Of a stretch of 6,635 nucleotides of DNA, positions 1-5,976 are shown in pieces (position 1 is the first letter of the stretch; each line of letters starts with the position of its first letter). The position numbers and the translations under genes are program-made. The stretch spans positions 1 to 6,635 of the forward strand of contig CAMYJP010000218.1 of NCBI GenBank assembly GCA_947258675.1, in the 5' to 3' direction. Under the pieces are notes generated by a model, which ran no database searches, was not told the origin of the DNA, and was given only the letters and a program-made list of their open reading frames with translations. The stretch comes from an uncultured Desulfobulbaceae bacterium (GTDB taxonomy: Bacteria; Desulfobacterota; Desulfobulbia; Desulfobulbales; BM004).

Positions 1-2100
1 GGCTTCATCTAAATATCCTTTCCAGTTGGCACCGGCGCCACCACTCTGATCGCCGATATACAGGTTATCAGTGGGGGAAGCCAAAGCTGATACCGTGTTA
101 TTTGTCGTTACATCGACTCCATCAACATAGATTGTTGCTGTTGTTCCATTGATGACTCCTACAAGATGATGCCAATTGGTATCAGCCACCAGAGTACCTT
201 GTGCGGTATCACTGCCACTCCCTGAAACATGAATCCAGTTCAATGAAGGCTCATAGGTGAATTCATACCCACCAGGACCATCCCAGACGACCTTATTAGA
301 AATCATTCGTAAGATAAGAGGTGCGCCGGCATCTGTCAGCCTGGTCCAGGCACTCATAGTTATTTCCGAGGTAATATCTAAACTAGGATCATTTCCGGCA
401 TTAATGTAATCATCCACCCCGTCAAACTGTTGGCCACTATCGATTTGTCCTGTTTGTCCGGTATCTGAAACAAAATCATCACCATCATTGCCATTTCCTG
501 TAGAATCTTGATAGAGGTTAACGATTCCAGTTCCTGCCTGTTCTTCATCCAGATGCCACACGCCTTTGAAGTTATTATTTCCATTTTCATCCCAGGTTCC
601 GGCTATATTCTGCTGATTTGCAGCACTACTATTACCGTAATACATAAAGATTGTTGTATCAGCAGAGCTGGAAAGTATTGGAACTTCTACCCAAGCCCAG
701 AGTTCTCCAGTTGAATCAACAAAGGTCTCAATCTCATGATCCAACTTGGTGATGCCGTCTGACAGGGTAAAAAGAATATCATCACCAGTGGGCTGTGCAT
801 TGGTTGTTGCGCTGGCGGCAAGCTCTGCGTCGCTTGTAAGGTTAACTAATACCGGGAAATAGTATTGATCCGTATTCGGGGTCATTAAAGGATCAAAGGT
901 AATTTCCTTGCGGTAATCCCAGGCGCTGTTGTACCAGTCAATATCGTAGGTAAGAGTAGCATCGGCAGTATCGTTGTTGACCAACGTATTGCTGACTGCT
1001 GCTGCCGTTATGGCTCCTTGCAGGGTGTTGCCTTCCGTTACGCTGTCAATGACATCATAAGTGACAAGATATTGGGTTGCACTTGTTGTCACATTAACAC
1101 TCAGACCATTGAAATTTGCCGTAGCACCACCGAAAGACGCTGTACTTATCAATGCGTCTGTAGGATCCCACTCGTTGGCAACAGTGCCATTGTCCTGCCA
1201 AATTTTGACACCATTTGCAGCAACATCACTGAAGTCCATACCGGAAAAGGTTACGGTTACATCTGTCAGAGTATCGATGCCAATATCAGTGCTAAGTGTA
1301 AAAGAACTGACCGCACTGTTTGTCTGATTTTTACCGATAGTTTTATTTGCCGGAGCAGTGCCGTCACCGATGGTCGTGGTGGCGAGCACACTTTGCCACT
1401 CGTCTTGTGTTTTAAGGCTTATGGCTATTTTTGATTCGACAATTCCTTTAGTATATTCAAGTTCCCAATCACCGCCTAATTCTAAGTTACCCGTTGGATC
1501 ATCACTTGCTGCCACATCTGTGTCGGTAAGCATAGAAAGGTTATTGATCAATAAACGGCCATCTTCTCCTGCGGCAAGGTCACAGCCATAAAAAAGAAGA
1601 TCAGCCTGGCTGGATAGCGCATTTTTCCAGCCCTCGATTTCATTGGCATAGTCATCAATATTATCCAGGGTGAGCAGGGTGCTGCCCAACTGGATAGTGC
1701 CATCAGTGCCATGGGAAATAAAATGGACCCCGGCAATATCACTATGGGTGCTTAACGTTTCACTGATCTGGGAGATACCGTCCCGGTTGCTGTCCAGAAC
1801 AATGACATCGATGGGTGCTTTATCCTTTCCATTACTGGTCAGATCATCAAGCAGCTTCTGATAATCAGATACATGGGCATCGATAAATATGATTTCACTT
1901 CCCAGGTTCTCTGCTTCTGCAGCCTGATGAGACTCAACTACATGAGAAAACGAATCAGCGCCCATGGCAGGGAGGCTCATCTGGTTGTCCTGCCACTCAG
2001 GACCACTATCAATTGGCACGGGTTGTAGATCTGCAGAAAACAGCAACCGAGGTTCCAGTTGCTCAAGGAGGAAATGGCTTTTCGAATATCTTTTTGTCAT
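1..2100 (-). CDS. LEPR-XLL / DUF4347 / DUF2341 / LamG large surface or secreted protein (N-terminal 700 residues, 3' end outside window)
   Basis: The minus-strand frame is open from the ATG at 2098-2100 to the window edge, giving 700 codons with no stop. The start is the only ATG after an in-frame stop (TGA at 2137-2139) and lies 14 residues before the motif LEPRLLFSADL (residues 15-25), which matches the LEPR-XLL N-terminal signature of very large surface proteins. The Shine-Dalgarno is poor. There is no hydrophobic Sec signal peptide. Residues about 69-220 match DUF4347: an IIFID strand, DVIVLDS, then HFISHG (H130) and LFYGCDLA (C173), ending with a GGDWELEY segment and a DEW around 233-235. 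Residues about 243-385 are Thr/Asp/Asn-rich and beta-like, with no family I can name. Residues about 388-500 (WYNSAWDYRKEI ... FMYYGN) match DUF2341. Residues about 514-700 match a LamG/concanavalin-like fold (VWHLDE, QFDGVDDYI, WHHLVGV, IYVDGV, GYLDEA). It is probably a giant exported adhesin-like protein, and perhaps cargo of the divergent export genes (inference). Confidence 0.9.
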   Translation of the reverse strand, partial: MTKRYSKSHFLLEQLEPRLLFSADLQPVPIDSGPEWQDNQMSLPAMGADSFSHVVESHQAAEAENLGSEIIFIDAHVSDYQKLLDDLTSNGKDKAPIDVIVLDSNRDGISQISETLSTHSDIAGVHFISHGTDGTIQLGSTLLTLDNIDDYANEIEGWKNALSSQADLLFYGCDLAAGEDGRLLINNLSMLTDTDVAASDDPTGNLELGGDWELEYTKGIVESKIAISLKTQDEWQSVLATTTIGDGTAPANKTIGKNQTNSAVSSFTLSTDIGIDTLTDVTVTFSGMDFSDVAANGVKIWQDNGTVANEWDPTDALISTASFGGATANFNGLSVNVTTSATQYLVTYDVIDSVTEGNTLQGAITAAAVSNTLVNNDTADATLTYDIDWYNSAWDYRKEITFDPLMTPNTDQYYFPVLVNLTSDAELAASATTNAQPTGDDILFTLSDGITKLDHEIETFVDSTGELWAWVEVPILSSSADTTIFMYYGNSSAANQQNIAGTWDENGNNNFKGVWHLDEEQAGTGIVNLYQDSTGNGNDGDDFVSDTGQTGQIDSGQQFDGVDDYINAGNDPSLDITSEITMSAWTRLTDAGAPLILRMISNKVVWDGPGGYEFTYEPSLNWIHVSGSGSDTAQGTLVADTNWHHLVGVINGTTATIYVDGVDVTTNNTVSALASPTDNLYIGDQSGGAGANWKGYLDEA

Positions 2101-2330
2101 GAGAAATCTTGGAGAATATATGATCCTATTTCTGTTTCAGCAGGCTGATTTTCTCCAATTATCATTTCGAAAAGGCAAAAAACATGAATAAATATATACA
2201 AATAAAACCCAACAGAGACCTTTGGGAGGTACTTATTCGCACGTAACACATCTTTATCGGTTCAAAGCATAAAAATATTAAGATTTTTCTATAAAAACGT
2301 ATCAATTTTTCACCAATTGTTCAGTCGGAA

Positions 2331-2368
2331 ATAAAATGTAGCTGATTCTATAAAATGAGCTAATAAAA
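2331..2368 (+). repeat. Two imperfect 19-bp tandem repeats
   Basis: The first unit (2331-2349) reads ATAAAATGTAGCTGATTCT. The second (2350-2368) reads ATAAAATGAGCTAATAAAA. They share ATAAAATG, then AGCT and AT after a 1-base indel. Two copies at about two helical turns could be a regulator site, but AT-rich chance similarity is possible. Confidence 0.4.
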
Positions 2369-2372
2369 GATT

Positions 2373-2399
2373 TCCAACTGACCGATACACACTCCAACT
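2373..2399 (+). repeat. Direct repeat TCCAACT(N4)GAT, 20-bp period, upstream of the TATAAT
   Basis: TCCAACT occurs at 2373-2379 and 2393-2399, exactly 20 bp apart. Each copy is followed after four bases by GAT. The second copy ends 17 bp before the TATAAT at 2417, where an activator or a -35 contact would be expected. An inverted copy (AGTTGGA) lies downstream at 2477-2483. In addition, GTTCAGTCGGAA at 2319-2330 is a 10/12 inverted match to 2372-2383. These look like possible operator sites for a regulator of the divergent genes (inference). Confidence 0.4.
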
Positions 2400-2416
2400 T
2401 GCTGATAAACAAACTA

Positions 2417-2422
2417 TATAAT
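2417..2422 (+). promoter_or_regulatory. Candidate -10 element (TATAAT) for the TolC-HlyD operon
   Basis: This is an exact sigma-70 -10 hexamer 128 bp upstream of the ATG at 2550. There is no consensus -35 at 16-18 bp (the bases there are about CCAACT) and no extended TG motif. If used, the promoter would probably need an activator, and the transcript would have a leader of about 120 nt. Confidence 0.35.
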
Positions 2423-2549
2423 GGTCGCAAATCAACAGATCATAAGATGTTGCTCCTCCCTTTAGTGGATTGAAATAGTTGGACCGAGAGCAGCACAGAC
2501 TGCTTGATAACATACTGGTATCCTTCAGAAATAAGGAAATGACATAATA

Positions 2550-4493
2550 ATGCTGAGAATAATTTTTGCGGTGTGCTTGCTTTTACTCTCCCCTGCTACC
2601 GGGATTGGAAATGACGAGTATAACACGCTCCTTGCTCTGGCCCAAAAAGGAGATCCTGCGGCTCAATATCGAGTCGGCAAGTCGTTATACGAGGGAAAGG
2701 GTGTGGAGCGTAACATACAGTCAAGTTTTGAGTGGTATAAAAAATCTGCTGAACAGGGATATGTGAAAGCTCAGTCCGGTCTGGGATGGAGATATGCCAG
2801 CGGCATCGGTACCAAAAAGGATTATAAAAAGGCCTTCTTCTGGTATGAAAAAGCGGCTCAACAAGGCTATGCCAAGGCCCAACGCCCTCTAGGTGTCCTG
2901 TACGAAATGGGAAATGGCACAACAAAAGATCCTGTCAAGGCTGCCTACTGGTATAAAAAGGCTGCTGATCAAGGATTGGCGCGAGCACAGGTAAACCTTG
3001 GGAATCTCTACGAATCTGGAGAAGGAGTCGAAAAGGACTTTAAACAAGCTACGGAATGGTACCGCAGATCAACGAGAGACGGATATGCCCGCGGCCAAAC
3101 TCACTTGGGTAGAATGTATGAATTGGGTCTGGGTGTTGATAAAGACCTCGATCGAGCGGCTTTCTGGTATAGACGGGCTGCTACCCAGGGGTATGAAAAA
3201 GCCCAACTACGTCTGCAAAGGCTTCAATTAAAAACAAATCAGGATAAAAAGCGGCAGAAAAACATCACTTCCTCAAGCAATACTGCCGGGAGCATGAAAG
3301 AGCGGGCTGTAGATTTACCCAAAGCTGTTGAACCGAAAAAAAAGGTTACGATTGCCCAGCAAAAAAAACACTCTGTAACATCTGATAGTAAATTACCATT
3401 TGTAAAAACAGAAAAAATCGAACAACCAAAGGAAAACAGGCAACTTCCTGTCCAAACCAATGAGCAGGCCGAAACACTACCTCCATCTTTAAGGCTAGAC
3501 CTCCTTGAACTGGTGGATCTGGTAAGGACGAAAAACGAGCAGATTCTAATGCAAGAAGCGGAATGGGCAATTAAACAAATCGAGGTGGAGAAGGCTCGTG
3601 CTGTTTTTGAGCCTGATCTGGTCCTTGGTTTTCTCCATGAAGACAATAGACAGCTCAACAATGCCGAAGAATCTGTAAGCAGACAATTTGAGAATGTATT
3701 TGAAGAGAAGAATTCCGATTACAACCTCAGTATTGAGGGAATTGTTCCCACAGGAGCGAAGGTTAATCTCGGATACACCATGCAACGGCTTTCCAATACG
3801 CTAACAAAATCACTTACCAATCAAGACAAAGAATACCAAACTTTTTGGGGTGTCAATCTCACCCAACCCCTGTTAAAAAATGCAGGGAAAAAAGCCAGCA
3901 TGGCGGCCATTAAAACTGCTGAAGCCAATACTTTAGTGAGCTTTCACGAATATCGAAAAAAAATGACAACCATTGTGGCAAAAGCAGTAACCACCTTCTG
4001 GGAGCTTTATTTGGCCCAGGAAACATTTACAATGCGCAAAGATTCTGTGAAGGTTGCCAGACAGATACTCAATGATAATCAAGAACGGTTTCGAACTGGC
4101 AAAATGGCAGAAATCGAAGTCATGGAAGCAGAGGCTGGGGTTGCCTATCGCAGATCCCTGCAGAGTGATGCACTGCAAAAACTCAATGCAGGTATTAACA
4201 GATTGCGATCCATGTTTTCTTCCTCTGCTGCAAACAACAGGGGAAGAATTGAAGTTGTAAATGATCAGCCGAAAAAAAAGCTTGCCCCTGATTATCAGAC
4301 CACACTCAAAAACGCCTATGCACTGCGGCCGGAATACCTGGCCAACCGGAAAAAAATTGAAGCGGCAGATGTTCAGCTGGCTTACGCAAAGAACCAGAAA
4401 TGGCCACAGCTGGACCTGAAAGCGAGCTACGGCCTTAATGGTCTTGATTTTACCGCCCCTCCTCGGTGGTCGAGGGGAGGCAAGCGATCTTAA
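2550..4493 (+). CDS. Sel1-repeat / TolC-family outer-membrane efflux protein, 5' part, ended early by a frameshift
   Basis: This 647-residue frame starts at ATG 2550, just after an in-frame stop. An AAGGA lies 12 bases upstream, a long spacing. Residues 1-20 are a Sec-type signal peptide with no lipobox cysteine. Residues about 36-226 form five 36-residue Sel1 repeats plus a partial sixth (recurring G-x-A-x-A-Q, LG-x-x-Y-x-x-G-x-G, A-x-x-WY-x-x-A). Residues about 227-313 are a Lys/Gln-rich linker. From about 314 the sequence follows the outer-membrane efflux protein fold: LRLDLLELVDLVRTKN, a VNLTQPLLKNAG segment, long helices (about 450-555) and the start of the second repeat (NAYALRPEYLANRKKIEAAD, WPQLDLKASYGLNGL). 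The frame then degrades into a PPRWSRGGKRS tail and TAA, while the rest of the domain continues in the +1 frame (next entry). TolC trimers span the outer membrane and periplasm; the Sel1 part probably faces the periplasm (inference). Whether the protein is functional depends on whether the frameshift is real. Confidence 0.88.
   Translation: MLRIIFAVCLLLLSPATGIGNDEYNTLLALAQKGDPAAQYRVGKSLYEGKGVERNIQSSFEWYKKSAEQGYVKAQSGLGWRYASGIGTKKDYKKAFFWYEKAAQQGYAKAQRPLGVLYEMGNGTTKDPVKAAYWYKKAADQGLARAQVNLGNLYESGEGVEKDFKQATEWYRRSTRDGYARGQTHLGRMYELGLGVDKDLDRAAFWYRRAATQGYEKAQLRLQRLQLKTNQDKKRQKNITSSSNTAGSMKERAVDLPKAVEPKKKVTIAQQKKHSVTSDSKLPFVKTEKIEQPKENRQLPVQTNEQAETLPPSLRLDLLELVDLVRTKNEQILMQEAEWAIKQIEVEKARAVFEPDLVLGFLHEDNRQLNNAEESVSRQFENVFEEKNSDYNLSIEGIVPTGAKVNLGYTMQRLSNTLTKSLTNQDKEYQTFWGVNLTQPLLKNAGKKASMAAIKTAEANTLVSFHEYRKKMTTIVAKAVTTFWELYLAQETFTMRKDSVKVARQILNDNQERFRTGKMAEIEVMEAEAGVAYRRSLQSDALQKLNAGINRLRSMFSSSAANNRGRIEVVNDQPKKKLAPDYQTTLKNAYALRPEYLANRKKIEAADVQLAYAKNQKWPQLDLKASYGLNGLDFTAPPRWSRGGKRS
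2655..3227 (+). repeat. Sel1 (TPR-like) repeat array, 108-bp period
   Basis: Five consecutive 36-codon units (residues about 36-215) and a truncated sixth encode helix pairs. Their boundaries are marked by variants of EQGYVKAQ, QQGYAKAQ, DQGLARAQ, RDGYARGQ and TQGYEKAQ. Sel1 repeats are protein-protein interaction solenoids. The units differ at the nucleotide level, so this is an old duplication and not a recent expansion. Confidence 0.88.
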
Positions 4494-4848
4494 AAAAGCA
4501 AAGCAGAAGAAAAAACAGAATCTCCTAGAACTCAAGTCTGTGGAGATTGAACTGGCCAATGAGGTGGACACAGTTGTTCGGAATGTAATTTCAGCCTATG
4601 AGCAGGTAAAGTATTCCGCCAAAATGGTCGACATAAACAAAAAATTGCTGGAAGTTGAAATGTCAAAACTTGAAGCTGGAAAAAGCAACTCCAGAGATCT
4701 CTTTGAAAAGGAAGACCAATTCAGAAAGGCCCAGGAGACCGAATTGAAAAGTATAGTGAACTATCAAAAAAATATCCTGGAACTTCAGGTGGCAGAAGGT
4801 ACTCTACTTGCAAGTTTTGGCATCGAAATTATGAAGGATATTCAGTGA
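4438..4848 (+). CDS. 3' part of the frameshifted TolC-family protein (second efflux-protein repeat, C-terminal helices)
   Basis: This frame is open from 4420 (after a TGA at 4417-4419) to the TGA at 4846-4848. Its residues continue the outer-membrane efflux fold exactly where the upstream frame loses it: PLLGGRGEASDLKKAKQKKK, then long helices with KSVEIELANEVDTVVRNVISAY and LEAGKSNSRDLFEKEDQFRKAQ, the equivalent of the last TolC helices, ending in LLASFGIEIMKDIQ. The ATG at 4438 has no Shine-Dalgarno and is unlikely to be a true start. I read this as the tail of the gene beginning at 2550, displaced by a net +1 shift. Between YGLNGL and PPLLGG, the TolC family normally has a beta-hairpin arm with a second strand of about 20-30 residues. 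That arm is largely missing, so a small deletion may accompany the shift. It overlaps the next gene by 4 bases. Confidence 0.8.
   Translation: MVLILPPLLGGRGEASDLKKAKQKKKQNLLELKSVEIELANEVDTVVRNVISAYEQVKYSAKMVDINKKLLEVEMSKLEAGKSNSRDLFEKEDQFRKAQETELKSIVNYQKNILELQVAEGTLLASFGIEIMKDIQ
4455..4481 (+). repeat. GC-rich hairpin at the TolC frameshift
   Basis: The left arm is 4455-4465 and the right arm 4471-4481, around a GTGGT loop. It forms 11 pairs with one G-T wobble and one C-A mismatch; the inner CCTCG/CGAGG stem is perfect. It sits right beside the frame change and could have promoted slippage, deletion or a sequencing error. There is no following T run, so it is not a classical terminator. Confidence 0.6.
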
Positions 4849-5741
4849 TAAAGAATATTTTGCAAATAACCCCCTTGGCTGTGCGAAGAAAACAGATCGT
4901 CTGGGTTTGTTTCTTCACGCTGTTGTTTCTTTTATCAATAAATGGAATTACCGAACCTTACCGCAATGCAATGTTAAGCCTGTCAGTATATGGGAATATC
5001 TCTCAAATCTTCGTCAAGGAGGGGGATAAAATCCCTAAGGGTGCAACCATCCTGGAATTAGATAACAGTTTAGAAGTACTTGAAGAAAAACGGAGTAAGC
5101 TGATATTGGACAGCAAGGCAGAGGTGAATTCCGCTGCAGCGCAAATAAGGACTTTGGATTCACACCTTACAGCAACAAAAGATCTTTATAAAAGTACAGG
5201 GTCAATCAGCAAAGAGGAACTTGAAAAACAGGAGCTTGAATATACTCGTGCTGTTGCCGAACATGAACGCCTTAAGAACTCTGAGAAACGTGAGCGGATA
5301 GAGCATCAGATTGCTATTGAGATTTTGCGCAAAAGAATTCTGCAAGCACCTTTTAAAGGATATATTTCAGAGGTTTTCATTGAAATCGGCGAACACGGTA
5401 AACCGGATGAACCCCTCGTGCAATTGGTTGATACCAGCCGATGTTTCTTTATCAGCAACATAGAGGAACAAACCGGGCGAACCCTGAGTCTGGGGCAAAC
5501 AGTCGAACTGCAATTACAAGCCGGTTCAGAATCCGTAACCAAAAAAGGAACTATCACCTTTATCAGTCCAGTAGTCGACCCTGCCAGTGGGCTGAGAAAA
5601 GTAAAGACACTGTTTGACAACCATGATGGAAAAATTGTACCCGGTGTGGCTGGTGTTATGGTTCTTGACCAAAAAGAACAGACGCACACTTTGCAGCAAA
5701 AATCGGTGAGCACAGCCCACCCTGCTGCCATTAACAATTAA
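4845..5741 (+). CDS. HlyD/RND-type periplasmic adaptor (membrane-fusion protein)
   Basis: This 298-residue protein starts at a GTG inside the stop of the TolC frame (GTGA overlap). GAAGGA at 4833-4838 lies six bases upstream, which supports this start and translational coupling. A single membrane anchor spans residues about 18-35 (IVWVCFFTLLFLLSI). The first lipoyl half follows at about 42-75 (VYGNISQIFVKEGDKIPKGATILELD), then an alpha-hairpin of about 76-163. The second lipoyl half is at 164-196 (LQAPFKGYISEVFIEIGEHGKPDEPLVQLVD), followed by a beta-barrel (199-240) and a membrane-proximal segment with SPVVDPASGLRKVKTLF and VPGVAGVMVL. The order is typical of adaptors linking an inner-membrane transporter to a TolC channel. 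At 298 residues it is short for the family. Overlap with the TolC gene indicates a shared operon and probably a shared complex. The transported substrate cannot be read from the sequence. Confidence 0.92.
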   Translation: MIKNILQITPLAVRRKQIVWVCFFTLLFLLSINGITEPYRNAMLSLSVYGNISQIFVKEGDKIPKGATILELDNSLEVLEEKRSKLILDSKAEVNSAAAQIRTLDSHLTATKDLYKSTGSISKEELEKQELEYTRAVAEHERLKNSEKRERIEHQIAIEILRKRILQAPFKGYISEVFIEIGEHGKPDEPLVQLVDTSRCFFISNIEEQTGRTLSLGQTVELQLQAGSESVTKKGTITFISPVVDPASGLRKVKTLFDNHDGKIVPGVAGVMVLDQKEQTHTLQQKSVSTAHPAAINN

Positions 5742-5976
5742 CAATTTGCAGTTAATTATTGGTAATTATTTCTATTACCTAGAGATCACAGGAACGTATC
5801 AAGACCCTTTTAATTATCAAGTATCAATTGTTAATAAATGACTTGCAAGGACGGATAAAAATATTTCTTTTTACTTATGGGGAAAGGCCGGCTGCCAGCA
5901 AGCAGAGCCTGCAATAAATCCCAGTGTTTTCCCTAACATCCCACTGAATCACCAATACTTAACTGATAATAATACT
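5742..5976. other. 235-bp gap between the adaptor gene and the GAF gene
   Basis: No gene is supported here. The left end has overlapping TTAACAATT copies (5731-5739 and 5738-5746) whose inverted form AATTGTTAA recurs at 5826-5834, too far apart and too AT-rich for a terminator. A weak bulged stem lies at 5890-5909 without a T run. I see no convincing promoter hexamer pair. The GAF frame itself is open back to 5842 without an ATG, GTG or TTG start before 5977. Confidence 0.5.

Larger units (their letters stand above)
2101..2549. promoter_or_regulatory. Divergent intergenic region between the giant surface protein and the export genes
   Basis: These 449 AT-rich bases separate two divergent gene starts, so promoters for both should lie here. 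On the plus strand there is an exact TATAAT at 2417-2422, but no good -35 at 16-18 bp spacing. On the minus strand I see only AT-rich candidates (for example TATATT, complement of 2191-2196) without a convincing -35. The region also holds the short repeats listed separately, a small stem (AGCAG 2489-2493 with CTGCT 2500-2504) in the probable 5' leader, and a weak AT stem at 2271-2288. I find no convincing gene: the short frames lack ribosome binding sites and family resemblance. Confidence 0.6.

Noticed and set aside
1018..1434. Plus-strand open frame of 138 codons opposite the giant protein
   Set aside because: Composition is typical of an antisense shadow, and the opposite strand encodes a continuous domain-bearing protein.
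2449..2478. CRISPR array
   Set aside because: Only one repeat-like copy and no spacer-repeat periodicity. Kept only as a low-interest observation.
2310..2513. Minus-strand frame of 67 codons in the divergent intergenic region
   Set aside because: No ribosome binding site, no recognisable family and a Cys/Ser/Tyr-rich composition. It also covers the likely promoter.
4455..4481. Rho-independent terminator at the hairpin
   Set aside because: No T run follows, and the hairpin lies inside the efflux-protein coding region.
4480..4500. Programmed +1 or -1 frameshift at TCT TAA AAAAAG
   Set aside because: The family segment PLLGGRGEASDL is already in the +1 frame upstream of this site, so the shift must occur earlier. 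The A-rich slip would favour -1, the wrong direction, and the stop is UAA, not the UGA of the prfB type.
3933..4571. Minus-strand open frame of 212 codons opposite the TolC gene
   Set aside because: It lies wholly opposite a coding frame with clear family homology, has no recognisable domain and is Phe/Cys-rich, as expected for an antisense shadow.
5742..5976. Terminator or small RNA in the gap after the adaptor gene
   Set aside because: The only stems are weak, bulged or very long-range, and none is followed by a T tract.
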